DNA of 64,000 bases from assembly GCA_024508855.1 (NCBI GenBank), contig JANINJ010000074.1, forward strand, positions 117,007 to 181,006, written 5' to 3'. Under the pieces are notes generated by a model. The model was not told where the DNA came from. It searched no databases and worked only from the letters and a program-made list of their open reading frames with translations. Numbering within the stretch: the stretch's first letter is position 1; each line of letters begins with the position of its first letter. The position numbers were made by a program, and so were the translations under genes. The stretch is from Xanthobacteraceae bacterium (GTDB lineage: Bacteria > Pseudomonadota > Alphaproteobacteria > Rhizobiales > Xanthobacteraceae). This document shows, piece after piece, positions 17,868 through 27,122 of the stretch.

Positions 17868-17895
17868 TTGCCAGTCTGGCAAAATTGGCTACAAG
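17868..17895 (+). promoter_or_regulatory. Candidate bamA promoter containing a palindrome
   Basis: TTGCCA (17868-17873) and TACAAG (17890-17895) are 16 bases apart in the 171-base gap before bamA. The -35 is half of a perfect inverted repeat, TTGCCA-GTC-TGGCAA (17868-17882), which could be an operator for an unidentified regulator. Confidence 0.38.
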
Positions 17896-17968
17896 CGGGG
17901 CAACACTGGGGAATCTGTCGGGTTGCCGGGGTGTGACCTGACACTGGAAGTATAAGGGCGCGTGGCGC

Positions 17969-20491
17969 ATGAATGTTGGAATGCGGATTCTAAGGAGCGG
18001 TATCGTCGCCGCCCTGTTCATGATCGCCATGCCGGGTGCGGTGACCCTGGGAACCGTACTGTCGTCGTCGCCCGCGGCTGCCCAATCGGCTTCGAGCATT
18101 GGCGTCGAGGGTAACCGGCGCGTCGAGGCCGAAACCATCCGCTCTTACTTCAAGCCGGGCCCGAGCGGCCGGCTGGACCAGGGCAGCATCGATGACGGCC
18201 TCAAGGCGCTGATCGAGACCGGCCTGTTCCAGGACGTGAAGCTCAACCATGTCGGCGGCCGTCTGGTCGTGTCGGTGGTGGAAAATCCGGTCATCAACCG
18301 CGTCGCCTTCGAGGGCAACAAGAAGATCAAGGACGAACAGCTTTCGGCCGAGATCCAGAGCAAGCCGCGCGGCACCCTGTCGCGCCCGATGGTGCAGTCG
18401 GACGCGCTGCGGATCACCGAAATCTATCGCCGTGCCGGCCGCTACGACGTGCGCGTCGATCCGGAGATGATCCAGCAGCCGAACGGCCGCGTCGATCTGA
18501 TCTTCGTCGTCACCGAAGGCGAGAAGACCGGGGTCAAATCGGTGGAGTTCATCGGCAACCATGCGTTCTCGGCCTACCGCCTCAAGAGCGTCATCAAGAC
18601 CCACGAATCCAATCTGCTGAGCTTCCTGTCGTCGGGTGACGTGTACGATCCGGATCGCGTCGAAGCCGACCGCGACCTGATTCGCCGCTACTACCTCAAG
18701 CACGGCTATGCCGACGTGCAGGTGGTCGCCGCACTGACCGAATATGATCCGTCGCAGAAGGGCTTCCTGGTTACGTTCAAGATCGAGGAAGGTCAGCAGT
18801 ACCGCGTCGGTTCGGTCAACTTCCGCTCGACCATTGGCACCCTTGACGGCAATTCGTTGCGCAGCTTCTCGCGCGTCGGCGTCGGTTCGCTTTATAACGC
18901 CGAAGCGCTGGAGAAATCGGTCGAGGAAATGCAGATCGAGACCGCGCGGCGTGGCTATGCCTTCGCCGTGGTGCGGCCGAGCGGCGAGCGCAATTTCGAG
19001 CAGCACACGGTGTCGATTACCTATACGATCGATGAAGGTCCGCGGACCTATATCGAGCGCATCGACGTGCGCGGCAACACCCGTACCCGCGACTACGTGA
19101 TCCGCCGCGAGTTCGATATCTCCGAAGGCGATGCCTACAACCGGGCGCTGATTGACCGCGCCGAGCGGCGCCTGAAGAACCTGGACTTCTTCAAGTCCGT
19201 GAAGATCACCACCGAGCCGGGATCGTCCAGCGATCGCGTCATCGTGGTGGTGAATCTCGAAGAGAAATCGACCGGTGACTTCTCGATCTCGGGCGGTTAC
19301 TCGACCACGGACGGTGCGCTGGCCGAAGTCAGCATCTCGGAACGTAACTTCCTCGGCCGTGGTCTGTTCGCGAAGGCGTCGGTGCAGTACGGCCAGTACG
19401 CCCGTGGCTATACGCTGTCGTTCGTCGAGCCCTATCTGCTCGACTACCGCGTCGCGCTCGGCCTCGACTTCTTTAGCCGCGAGCAGCTCGCCAACCAGTA
19501 CGTGTCGTATGACAGCAAGACGTTCGGCTTCAGTCCGCGTCTCGGCTTCCAGTTGCGTGAAGATCTGTCCTTGCAGCTGCGCTATTCGGCCTACCGGCAG
19601 GAAATCTCGCTGCCGTCCTATCTCAGCAATTGTAACAACATCGTTGGCGACCCGAACTACAATCCGTCCCCGGCCTTCCTGAATGCGATCGGCCAATGGA
19701 CGCCGGGCAATCTGGGTTGCTACGGCGACGGCGAAGCCTCGCTGCCGATCCGCAAGGAACTGGCGGGTGGCCCGACCTGGACGTCGATGGTCGGCTATAC
19801 GCTCACCTACAACACCCTCGACAACAACAAGAACCCGACCGACGGCCTGTTGATCGACTGGAAGCAGGACTTCGCCGGCGTGGGTGGCGACGTCAGCTAC
19901 CTGAAGTCGACGATCGATGCGAAGTACTACACCCCGCTGGTGGCCGACATCGTTGGCGTGATCCATCTGCAGGGCGGTATCATGAACAAGGTCGGCGACA
20001 AGGACATCCGCATGCTGGACCAGTTCCAGATGGGTCCGAATCTGGTTCGTGGTTTCGAGCCGATGGGTATCGGCCCGCGTGACATCACCAATATCTATGC
20101 GGGTGGTACGGGTGACGCGCTCGGCGGTACCCAGTACTGGGGCGCTTCGGTCGAATTGCAGATGCCGTTCTGGTTCCTGCCCAAGGAAGTGGGTCTGAAG
20201 GGCGCGGTCTATGCCGACGCCGGCCAGCTCACCGGCTATAAGGGACCGACGTCCTGGGCCGCGACCGGCGAAGTCAGTGCGCCGGGCTGTATCCCAGCCA
20301 GCGGCACCAACCCGGGCACCTGTACCGGCCTGCAGTACGATGACAGCTCAATCGTCCGCACCTCGGTGGGTGTCGGCCTGATCTGGGAATCGCCGTTCGG
20401 TCCGCTGCGCTTCGACTATGCTGTGCCCATCACAAAGGGTAAGTATGACCGGGTGCAGGAATTCAGGTTTGGCGGCGGCACCACGTTCTAG
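17969..20491 (+). CDS. bamA: Outer-membrane protein assembly factor BamA
   Basis: An 840-residue Omp85 protein that inserts beta-barrel proteins into the outer membrane. A Sec signal peptide ends near residue 39 (PAAAQ). Five POTRA domains span about 42-435 (e.g. IGVEGNRRVEAETIRSYF, NRVAFEGNKKIKDEQL, VRGNTRTRDYVIRREFD). The 16-strand barrel follows, with the VRGFEPMGIGPRD lid-lock motif near 685 and a terminal Phe. It stands between rseP and lpxD. Unlike many Proteobacteria, no skp/ompH gene lies between bamA and lpxD. Confidence 0.97.
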   Translation: MNVGMRILRSGIVAALFMIAMPGAVTLGTVLSSSPAAAQSASSIGVEGNRRVEAETIRSYFKPGPSGRLDQGSIDDGLKALIETGLFQDVKLNHVGGRLVVSVVENPVINRVAFEGNKKIKDEQLSAEIQSKPRGTLSRPMVQSDALRITEIYRRAGRYDVRVDPEMIQQPNGRVDLIFVVTEGEKTGVKSVEFIGNHAFSAYRLKSVIKTHESNLLSFLSSGDVYDPDRVEADRDLIRRYYLKHGYADVQVVAALTEYDPSQKGFLVTFKIEEGQQYRVGSVNFRSTIGTLDGNSLRSFSRVGVGSLYNAEALEKSVEEMQIETARRGYAFAVVRPSGERNFEQHTVSITYTIDEGPRTYIERIDVRGNTRTRDYVIRREFDISEGDAYNRALIDRAERRLKNLDFFKSVKITTEPGSSSDRVIVVVNLEEKSTGDFSISGGYSTTDGALAEVSISERNFLGRGLFAKASVQYGQYARGYTLSFVEPYLLDYRVALGLDFFSREQLANQYVSYDSKTFGFSPRLGFQLREDLSLQLRYSAYRQEISLPSYLSNCNNIVGDPNYNPSPAFLNAIGQWTPGNLGCYGDGEASLPIRKELAGGPTWTSMVGYTLTYNTLDNNKNPTDGLLIDWKQDFAGVGGDVSYLKSTIDAKYYTPLVADIVGVIHLQGGIMNKVGDKDIRMLDQFQMGPNLVRGFEPMGIGPRDITNIYAGGTGDALGGTQYWGASVELQMPFWFLPKEVGLKGAVYADAGQLTGYKGPTSWAATGEVSAPGCIPASGTNPGTCTGLQYDDSSIVRTSVGVGLIWESPFGPLRFDYAVPITKGKYDRVQEFRFGGGTTF

Positions 20492-20527
20492 CTCTGCCAG
20501 TCCGCCGGCCAGATCGTAGCGGGTGGT

Positions 20528-21604
20528 ATGGCTCAACCGTCGTTCTTCAAACAACCGCCATCGTCAACACTGGCTGATATCGCCACGTTGACGAAGGCGT
20601 ATCTGGCGGACCCGTCGCACGGGGACCGCACGATTACCGGGCTGGCTTCGCTCGACGAAGCCGGCCCGATGCATCTGACGTTTTTCGACAATCTCAAATA
20701 TGCCGATCAGCTTGCGCGGACCTATGCCGGTGCGTGCCTGGTCAGCGAGCGGTTCGAGGCGCGAGTGCCGGCGCATGTCGCCGTGTTGCGCGTCAAGCAC
20801 CCGTTCCGGGCCTTTGTCGATCTGGCGCGCGAGCTTCATTCCGACGCATTGCGGCCGGGCTCGTCCGTCGGCAATACCGGCATCGCGCCGTCGGCCATCA
20901 TCGATCCGTCTGCGCGGCTTGAGGATGAAGTGATCGTCGATCCGCTGGCGGTGATCGGACCGGATGTCGAGATCGGCAGCGGCACGATCATCGGCGCCAG
21001 CGTCGTCATCGGCCCCGGCGTCAAGATCGGCCGCGACTGCAATGTCGGCGCAGGGACCACGCTTCATTACGCGCTGATCGGCAACAACGTGCTGATCCAT
21101 CCCGGTTGTCACATCGGTCAGGATGGCTACGGTTTCGTTTTCGGAGGAAATGGTCATCTCAAAGTGCCGCAGACCGGTCGCGTACTGCTCCAGAACCATG
21201 TCGAGATCGGCGCCGGCACAACGATCGATCGCGGCAGTTTGCGCGATACGGTGATCGGCGAGGGCACGAAGATCGACAATCAGGTGCAGGTCGGCCACAA
21301 CGTCATCATCGGCCGGCATTCGCTGATCGCTGCGCAGTGCGGACTGGCCGGCAGCCTCACGATCGGCGACAACGTCGCGCTCGGCGCCAAGGTCGGCCTC
21401 AACAATCATATCCATATCGGCAACGGCGCGCAGGTCGCGGCGATGGCGGGCGTCAAGGACGACATTCCGGCGAACGCGCGCTGGGGCGGCATCTTCGCGC
21501 GTCCGACCAAGCAATGGTTCCGGGAAATCCTCGCGGTAGAGCGGCTGGCAGGCACCGCGAAGGACTCGCACGACAGGGATCCGAAGGCTGGGGAAAAGGA
21601 CTAA
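20528..21604 (+). CDS. lpxD: UDP-3-O-(3-hydroxyacyl)glucosamine N-acyltransferase
   Basis: A 358-residue lipid A enzyme adding the second 3-hydroxyacyl chain from acyl-ACP. The N-terminal uridine-binding domain covers ~1-110, and the left-handed beta-helix of hexapeptide repeats ~115-320. The catalytic His lies in QVQVGHNV near 257. A C-terminal helix ([17 protein letters not shown]) follows. Its TAA stop shares one base with the fabZ ATG (TAATG), so translation is coupled. Confidence 0.96.
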   Translation: MAQPSFFKQPPSSTLADIATLTKAYLADPSHGDRTITGLASLDEAGPMHLTFFDNLKYADQLARTYAGACLVSERFEARVPAHVAVLRVKHPFRAFVDLARELHSDALRPGSSVGNTGIAPSAIIDPSARLEDEVIVDPLAVIGPDVEIGSGTIIGASVVIGPGVKIGRDCNVGAGTTLHYALIGNNVLIHPGCHIGQDGYGFVFGGNGHLKVPQTGRVLLQNHVEIGAGTTIDRGSLRDTVIGEGTKIDNQVQVGHNVIIGRHSLIAAQCGLAGSLTIGDNVALGAKVGLNNHIHIGNGAQVAAMAGVKDDIPANARWGGIFARPTKQWFREILAVERLAGTAKDSHDRDPKAGEKD

Positions 21605-22059
21605 TGGAATCGCCGATCAAAATCGAGGTCGTGGATATCAACACCATCCTCAAGACGCTTCCGCATCGTTACCCGTTCCTGTTGATCGACAAGGTCATCA
21701 ACATCCGCGAGGATTACAGCGGCATCGGCATCAAGAATGTCACCATCAGCGAGCCGCCGTTTCTCGGTCACTTTCCGGAACGGCCGGTCTATCCGGGCGT
21801 GCTGATGATCGAGGCGATGGCGCAGACCGCGGGCGTGATCGGCATCCGCGCGGCCGGCGACGGCGTCAAGCCGCGGGCGGTGTACTTTCTCACCATCGAC
21901 AAGTGCAAATTCCGCAAGCCGGTGATGCCGGGCGATACTATTGAATATCATCTGAAGAACATCGGCCGCCGCAAGACCATGTGGTGGTTCCACGGTGACG
22001 CCAAGGTCAACGGCGTTGTCGTCGCCGAAGCCGACGTCGGCGCGATGCTGACCGACTAA
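21604..22059 (+). CDS. fabZ: 3-hydroxyacyl-[acyl-carrier-protein] dehydratase FabZ
   Basis: A 151-residue hot-dog-fold dehydratase of fatty-acid elongation. The active site is read in [20 protein letters not shown]: His near 53 and Glu near 67. [13 protein letters not shown] at the N-terminus is family-typical. Its location between lpxD and lpxA is conserved; both FabZ and the Lpx acyltransferases draw on the 3-hydroxyacyl-ACP pool, so coexpression balances phospholipid and lipid A. Confidence 0.97.
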   Translation: MESPIKIEVVDINTILKTLPHRYPFLLIDKVINIREDYSGIGIKNVTISEPPFLGHFPERPVYPGVLMIEAMAQTAGVIGIRAAGDGVKPRAVYFLTIDKCKFRKPVMPGDTIEYHLKNIGRRKTMWWFHGDAKVNGVVVAEADVGAMLTD

Positions 22060-22075
22060 ACGATGTGAGCCTGCG

Positions 22076-22879
22076 ATGAGCAAGATCGATCCCACCGCGC
22101 GGATTGAGGATGGTGCGGTGATCGGCGAGGGATCATCGATCGGACCTTACTGCATCGTCGGCCGCAACGTCGTGATCGGCGAGGAATGCCGCATCGAGGC
22201 GCATGTGAACATTGCGGGCCATACGTCGCTCGGCCCGCGCTGCCAGATATCTCCCTTCGTGTCGCTCGGCACCGCGCCGCAATCGCTGGCCTATCGCGGC
22301 GAGCCGACGCGGCTCGAGATCGGCGAAGCCTGCCAGATGCGCGAGGGTGTCACCATGAATATCGGCACCGTCGGCGGCGGCGGTGTCACCCGCGTCGGTG
22401 CGCGCGGCTATTTCATGAACAATGCCCATGTCGGACACGACTGCCAGGTCGGCGACGACGTGATCTTCGCGACCTCGGCGACGCTCGGCGGCCATTGCGA
22501 GATCGGTGATTTCGTTTTCATCGGCGGACTGTCGGCCGTGCATCAGTTCACCCGCGTCGGTTCGCAGGTGATGGTGGGCGGCATTTGCGGCGTGCGCGGC
22601 GATATCATTCCGTACGGCCTTGTCAACGGCCAGTACGCACGGCTCGAAGGCCTCAACATCATCGGGATGCGGCGGCGCAAGTTCACGCGCGAACGGCTCA
22701 CGGCGGTCCGAGCGTTCTACCAGAAACTGTTTCATGGCCCCGGCATTTTCGCGGACCGGCTGGCTGCGGTACAGCCGATGGCGGCGGATGATCCGGCCAT
22801 CGCAGAGATTCTTGCGTTCATCGGTGCCGGCAGCCATCGCGCGCTGTGCCTGCCGGGAGATCGTAGCGACGCGTCATGA
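22076..22879 (+). CDS. lpxA: UDP-N-acetylglucosamine acyltransferase
   Basis: A 267-residue first enzyme of lipid A synthesis, transferring a 3-hydroxyacyl chain to UDP-GlcNAc. The left-handed beta-helix occupies ~1-190 (IDPTARIEDGAVIGEGSSIGPYC...). The catalytic His is in NNAHVGHDC near 121. A helical C-terminal domain (RRKFTRERLTAVRAFY) follows. The stop overlaps the lpxI start by four bases (ATGA). Confidence 0.96.
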   Translation: MSKIDPTARIEDGAVIGEGSSIGPYCIVGRNVVIGEECRIEAHVNIAGHTSLGPRCQISPFVSLGTAPQSLAYRGEPTRLEIGEACQMREGVTMNIGTVGGGGVTRVGARGYFMNNAHVGHDCQVGDDVIFATSATLGGHCEIGDFVFIGGLSAVHQFTRVGSQVMVGGICGVRGDIIPYGLVNGQYARLEGLNIIGMRRRKFTRERLTAVRAFYQKLFHGPGIFADRLAAVQPMAADDPAIAEILAFIGAGSHRALCLPGDRSDAS

Positions 22880-23757
22880 CGGCGGGTCATGGACGGGCCA
22901 TGATGGAGCAGACGCAACAGATTTCGTCGCCGGTCGGCCTGGTCGCAGGCGGCGGTGTGTTGCCGTTTGCGGTTGCCGACAGCCTGACCGCGCGGGGGAT
23001 CAGGCCGGTGCTGTTCGCATTGAAGGGCGTCTGCGACCCGCAAGGCGCCGCGCGTTTCCGCCATCACTGGATTTCCATCGGCCATTTCGGGAAGCTGTGC
23101 CGGCTGTTGCGCGAGGAGCAGTGCCGACAACTGGCGTTCATCGGCACGCTGGTGCGTCCGGCACTGTCTGAAATCCGGATGGACTGGGGTGCGCTGCGCG
23201 TATTGCCGCGCGTGCTGCCGGCGTTTCGCGGCGGTGACGATCATCTGCTGTCGGGCGTCGGCCGGCTGTTCGAGCGCGAAGGCTTTGCCATGGTCGGCAT
23301 TCGGGATCTCGCGCCCGATCTGTTGATGCCGGAAGGCAGGCTGACGCGCGCCGCGCCGGATGCCGATGCCGAAGCCGACATCGCTAGAGGACGCGCGCTG
23401 CTTGCTGCACTCAGCCCGTTCGATATCGGCCAGGCAGCGGTGGTGATCGACGGCCATGTCGTTGCGGTCGAGGATATCGAGGGGACCGACGCGTTGCTGG
23501 CCCGCGTCGCACGGCTGCGCGGCGAGGGCCGTATCCGCGCGCGCAGCGGACGCGGCGTTCTGGTCAAGGCACCGAAGGACACGCAGGATCTGCGCTTCGA
23601 TCTGCCGACCACGGGCCTGCGTACGGTCGAGGGTGTCGCCAAGGCCGGCATTGCCGGGATGGCGACCATCGCGGGCCGCACCATCGCAGCCGATCTGCAG
23701 GGCATGGTCGAGGCGGCGGATCGCGCGGGCATCTTCATCGTCGGATCGCCGCCGTGA
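22876..23757 (+). CDS. lpxI: UDP-2,3-diacylglucosamine diphosphatase LpxI
   Basis: A 293-residue LpxI (DUF1009) that hydrolyses UDP-2,3-diacylglucosamine to lipid X. This is the unrelated alternative to the metallo-phosphatase LpxH of Enterobacteria, and is standard in alphaproteobacteria. Family hallmarks: GLVAGGGVLPFAVAD, IGHFGKL, and the C-terminal DLPTTGLRTVEGVAKAGIAG. Start at 22876 overlaps lpxA by ATGA; an internal ATG at 22900 is the alternative. It overlaps lpxB by GTGA at its end, so lpxA-lpxI-lpxB are coupled in pathway order. Confidence 0.94.
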   Translation: MTAGHGRAMMEQTQQISSPVGLVAGGGVLPFAVADSLTARGIRPVLFALKGVCDPQGAARFRHHWISIGHFGKLCRLLREEQCRQLAFIGTLVRPALSEIRMDWGALRVLPRVLPAFRGGDDHLLSGVGRLFEREGFAMVGIRDLAPDLLMPEGRLTRAAPDADAEADIARGRALLAALSPFDIGQAAVVIDGHVVAVEDIEGTDALLARVARLRGEGRIRARSGRGVLVKAPKDTQDLRFDLPTTGLRTVEGVAKAGIAGMATIAGRTIAADLQGMVEAADRAGIFIVGSPP

Positions 23758-24944
23758 TCGGCGCGGCCTCGACCGGCACGGTGCGGACGATCTGTCTCGT
23801 CGCCACCGAAGAGTCCGGCGACCGGCTCGGCGCGGATCTGATGCGCGAGTTGCGCCGGCGGCTCGGCGAAGGCGTTCGCTTCGCGGGCGTCGGCGGCCGC
23901 GAGATGCAGGGCGAGGGTCTGCGATCGCTGTTTCCGATCGAGGAACTGTCGATCATCGGGCTCGCTGCCGTCGTCCGGCAGCTTCGGCCGATCCTGCGGC
24001 GCATCCGCGAGACGGCGGACGCGGTGATCGCATCCGCGCCGGACATGCTCATCATCATCGACAGTCCGGACTTCACTCATCGCGTCGCAAAACGCGTCCG
24101 GACGCGCGCGCCGAATATTCCGATTATCGATTATGTCTCGCCGACGGTGTGGGCGTGGCGCCCGGGCCGCGCACGCAGGATGCGTGCCTATATCGATCAT
24201 GTGCTGGCAATTCTGCCGTTCGAGCCCGCGGCGCATCGCGATCTCGGCGGCCCGCCGTGTACCTTTGTCGGACATCCGCTGACCGAACGGATCGCAAGCC
24301 TGCGGCCCGACGCGCAGGAGCAGCAGCGCCGCGATACCGCGCCGCCGGTGCTGCTGGTGCTGCCCGGCAGCCGGCGCGGCGAGATACGTCACCACATGGC
24401 GGTGTTCGGCGAAACGCTCGGCCGCCTGCTCGCGGACGGCGTTGCGTTCGAGCTGGTGTTGCCGACGATGCCGCATCTGCGCGAGATGATCGAGGCGGGT
24501 GTGAAGGACTGGCCGGTGCAGCCGCGCATCGTTATCGGCGAGGATGCCAAACGCGCCGCGTTTCGCAGCGCGCGTGCGGCCTTCGCCAAGTCGGGGACGG
24601 TGACGCTTGAACTGGCGCTGGCGCAGGTCCCGATGGTTGCCGCCTACAAAGCGGGTACCGTGGAAGCCTGGATCATCCGACGCGCGATCCGCGCCAGTTC
24701 GGTAATCCTCGCCAATCTCGTGGTCGGGGAAAACGTCGTGCCTGAATTCATTCAGGAGGACTGCATTCCCGACAAGCTCGCTCCTGCGCTACGGGACGTA
24801 CTGGCGGATAGCCCGATGCGTCGGCGCCAGGTCCAAGCCTTTGCGCGCATCGACGCCATCATGGCGACCGGCGATCAGTCGCCAAGCGCCCGCGCGGCCG
24901 ACATTGTGCTGACATTGCTCCGCGCGGCAGCGCCACAAGGTTAG
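23754..24944 (+). CDS. lpxB: Lipid-A-disaccharide synthase
   Basis: A 396-residue GT19 glycosyltransferase joining UDP-diacylglucosamine and lipid X. Landmarks: ATEESGDRLGADLM (family SGE.SGD.x.A), FAGVGGREMQGEG, DSPDFTHRVAKR, YVSPTVWAWRPGR, FVGHPL and LLVLPGSRRGEI, then KSGTVTLELALAQVPMVAAYK in the donor site. It starts with GTG overlapping lpxI. A small 6-bp hairpin (24954-24969) after the stop may end the lpx transcript. Confidence 0.95.
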   Translation: MIGAASTGTVRTICLVATEESGDRLGADLMRELRRRLGEGVRFAGVGGREMQGEGLRSLFPIEELSIIGLAAVVRQLRPILRRIRETADAVIASAPDMLIIIDSPDFTHRVAKRVRTRAPNIPIIDYVSPTVWAWRPGRARRMRAYIDHVLAILPFEPAAHRDLGGPPCTFVGHPLTERIASLRPDAQEQQRRDTAPPVLLVLPGSRRGEIRHHMAVFGETLGRLLADGVAFELVLPTMPHLREMIEAGVKDWPVQPRIVIGEDAKRAAFRSARAAFAKSGTVTLELALAQVPMVAAYKAGTVEAWIIRRAIRASSVILANLVVGENVVPEFIQEDCIPDKLAPALRDVLADSPMRRRQVQAFARIDAIMATGDQSPSARAADIVLTLLRAAAPQG

Positions 24945-25121
24945 CATCGGGTGAATGCCCTGCGGCATTGCACGGCACGATCTGCTTCGATTGGATCGAT
25001 GCGGTGAACGTAATTTAAAGACGATCCGAGAATAGTCATTTCCGGCTGAGGAGAACGGCGGCGCGCCATGCGTCTGCCGCGATATGAACTGGCCGTCAGG
25101 CCGCAATCAGGGGCAGGAAAG

Positions 25122-25775
25122 ATGGATACCAAGGACAACGAACCGCAAGCGTCTGGGCTGGACGCACTGTTTTCATCGGCGCGCGTCGTGCATCGTCGTC
25201 ACTTCCTCGCGGCGGCCGCCGGGACCGCAGCGACTGGCATGCTTGGCGGCGAGGCGCTCGCCAAGTCTGCGAAGGCCGACAGCCGGAAAAAGCCCGTCGT
25301 GACCGAACAGGACCGGCAGCATATGGCGCTGGCGATCTCGACCATGCGGCAGGCCGGCGTGGTCGACAAGACCGGCGGCCCGTTCGGCGCCGTGGTGGTG
25401 CGTGACGGCGAAGTGCTGGCGGCGAGCGGCAACAGCGTGCTGCGCGACAACGATCCGTCGGCGCATGCCGAGGTCAATGCGATCCGCATGGCATGCAAGA
25501 AAGTCGGTGCGCCCAATCTGCGCGGCGCAACGCTGTTCACGAGCTGCGAATGCTGTCCGATGTGCTACGCGACGGCCTATTGGGCGCGGATCGGCAAGAT
25601 CTATTACGCAGCGGCATGGACCGACTACGCCGATCTGTTCGACGATTCCAACATCAGCATCGACATGAAGAAGCCCTATGCGCAACGGGTGCTGCATCCC
25701 GAGCAGATGATGCAGGCCGACGCGCAGAAGGTCTGGCTCGAATTCCGGAAGATGCCGGACCGCGCACGCTACTGA
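25122..25775 (+). CDS. Tat-type exported nucleoside/guanine deaminase-like protein
   Basis: About 217 residues of the cytidine/guanine-deaminase zinc fold. Zinc and catalytic residues are intact: HAE at 115-117 (Zn His and catalytic Glu) and C145-P-M-C148. Position 144, usually Pro, is Cys. Before the domain is a twin-arginine-like signal, HRRHFLAAAAG (Arg25-Arg26) with a hydrophobic run to about LGGEALA, so export by Tat is likely; deaminases of this fold are normally cytoplasmic. Start 25122 follows AGGAAAG; an upstream in-frame ATG at 25068 with poorer codon use is the alternative. The cytosine-deaminase-like gene is convergent 19 bases away. Substrate unknown. Confidence 0.8.
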   Translation: MDTKDNEPQASGLDALFSSARVVHRRHFLAAAAGTAATGMLGGEALAKSAKADSRKKPVVTEQDRQHMALAISTMRQAGVVDKTGGPFGAVVVRDGEVLAASGNSVLRDNDPSAHAEVNAIRMACKKVGAPNLRGATLFTSCECCPMCYATAYWARIGKIYYAAAWTDYADLFDDSNISIDMKKPYAQRVLHPEQMMQADAQKVWLEFRKMPDRARY

Positions 25776-25784
25776 CGACGCGCG

Positions 25785-25821
25785 CTCGAGCCTTTCATCG
25801 TTTCAAGGTGACAGGCTCGAG
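25785..25821. terminator. Candidate bidirectional hairpin between convergent deaminase genes
   Basis: A 9-bp stem CTCGAGCCT / AGGCTCGAG (25785-25793 with 25813-25821) spans the 19-base gap between the convergent stops and the last codons of the minus-strand gene. The loop is 19 bases and there is no long T tract, so it is a weak candidate. Confidence 0.33.
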
Positions 25822-27012
25822 TATGCCGTCGCGGACGATGCAGTTGCCGCCGCGGTAGACCGAGCGGTCCTTCGGCACCGCCACCACCGCTTCGGCGACA
25901 TGCGCCGCCTGCAGCGTCACGAAGTCTGCGGCGGCACCGACGCGCAGTCCATAGTCTTCGATGCCGAGCGCCTTGGCGCCGGCCGCCGTCACCATGTCGA
26001 ATGCCGCGCCGAGTTCGTCGTCGGTGAGCAGGCCGGAGCGATAACCGATCATCATGGCGCGGCCCAGCATGTCGCCGTCGCCGTATGGCCACCAGCTATC
26101 GCGGATATTGTCGCTGCCGCCGAACACGGTAACGCCCGCCTTGCGTAATTCCATCACGGGCGGGAAGGGCCGTGCGCCCGGTGCGTTGGTCATGATCGCT
26201 ACGCCCGCTTTGGCGAGCGTGTCGGCGGTCCGGCGAACCGTATCGAGCGGCACGTCGCCGAGCCCGTAAGCGTGGCTGATGACGACTTTGCCCTGCATGC
26301 CAAGTGCGCTGGTGCGGGCGGCGATCTCCTCGATCGAGAAAATCCCCATCGTGTTCGGCTCGTGCAAATGAATATCGACACTGACGCCGCGCCTGTCCGC
26401 GATGCCGAAGACGACGTCGAGATGTCCCTTGCTGTCGCGATCGAACGAAACCGGATCGAGGCCGCCGATCAGGTCGGCGCCGTGATCGAAGGCGGCGTCG
26501 AGCAGATCGGCGGTGCCGGGACTGCTCAGGATGCCGCTCTGCGGAAACGCGACCAGTTGAATGTCGATCAGGTGGCGATACTGCTCGCGCACCGCGGCAA
26601 TCGTCTCCAGCGATTTGAGGCCGACGCTGGCGTCGACCATGACGTGGCTGCGCATCCGCGTCGAGCCATTGGCGATGCACAGATCGAGCTGGTTGCGGGC
26701 GCGCTGGTCCATGGGCGCGGCGGCCGCCATATTGCGGTGCTGGATCTCGACGCGCTCGCGGACGTTGAAGCCGGCAGTGTAGGGGACGTGGGGCCGCCAC
26801 GCGTCGCCATAGAAGCTGGTGTCGAGATGGATATGGCCTTCGACGAAGCCGGGGACCACGAGTTGCCCGCCAAGATCGACAACCTCGGTACCGGCCTCAG
26901 GAGCGATGTCCGTGCCGATGTGAGCGATCTTGCCCTGTGCGACGGCGATTGCCGACGGCGTTCCGTCGGGCAGCCGGAGATTGCGGAACACTTTATCGAT
27001 CGTTTTGGCCAT
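25795..27012 (-). CDS. Cytosine deaminase-like metal-dependent amidohydrolase
   Basis: A 405-residue amidohydrolase of the CodA branch. Metal ligands seen: GHIHLD (His60, His62), DIHLHE in the middle, SHAYGLGD, and Asp in GGSDNIRDSWWPYGDGDML. The WWPYGDGDML stretch resembles cytosine/isocytosine deaminases. It probably deaminates a pyrimidine or N-heterocycle in the cytoplasm. Start 27012 is chosen because the strand-proximal MAKTIDKVFRNLRL begins the family's small beta domain. There is no signal peptide, in contrast to the convergent Tat-type deaminase. Confidence 0.82.
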   Translation of the reverse strand: MAKTIDKVFRNLRLPDGTPSAIAVAQGKIAHIGTDIAPEAGTEVVDLGGQLVVPGFVEGHIHLDTSFYGDAWRPHVPYTAGFNVRERVEIQHRNMAAAAPMDQRARNQLDLCIANGSTRMRSHVMVDASVGLKSLETIAAVREQYRHLIDIQLVAFPQSGILSSPGTADLLDAAFDHGADLIGGLDPVSFDRDSKGHLDVVFGIADRRGVSVDIHLHEPNTMGIFSIEEIAARTSALGMQGKVVISHAYGLGDVPLDTVRRTADTLAKAGVAIMTNAPGARPFPPVMELRKAGVTVFGGSDNIRDSWWPYGDGDMLGRAMMIGYRSGLLTDDELGAAFDMVTAAGAKALGIEDYGLRVGAAADFVTLQAAHVAEAVVAVPKDRSVYRGGNCIVRDGILEPVTLKR

Positions 27013-27047
27013 GGCCTCGCTCCCTGATCTGTGCGCGACGATCCTGT

Positions 27048-27091
27048 TCAAAATGCAACGGGCCCGATCCGGTTAACTGGATCGGGCCCGT
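27048..27091 (-). terminator. Rho-independent terminator of gltA
   Basis: A perfect 13-bp GC-rich stem (27058-27070 with 27079-27091) with an 8-base loop, lying 32 bases after the gltA stop. On the minus strand it is followed by TTGCATTTTG. Confidence 0.8.
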
Positions 27092-27122
27092 GAATGTTCG
27101 AGTCGTCGAACGGAAGGGCGCG

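Noticed and set aside
17990..19966. Antisense frame of 658 codons opposite bamA
   Set aside because: Shadow of GC-rich bamA codons; no recognisable motif.
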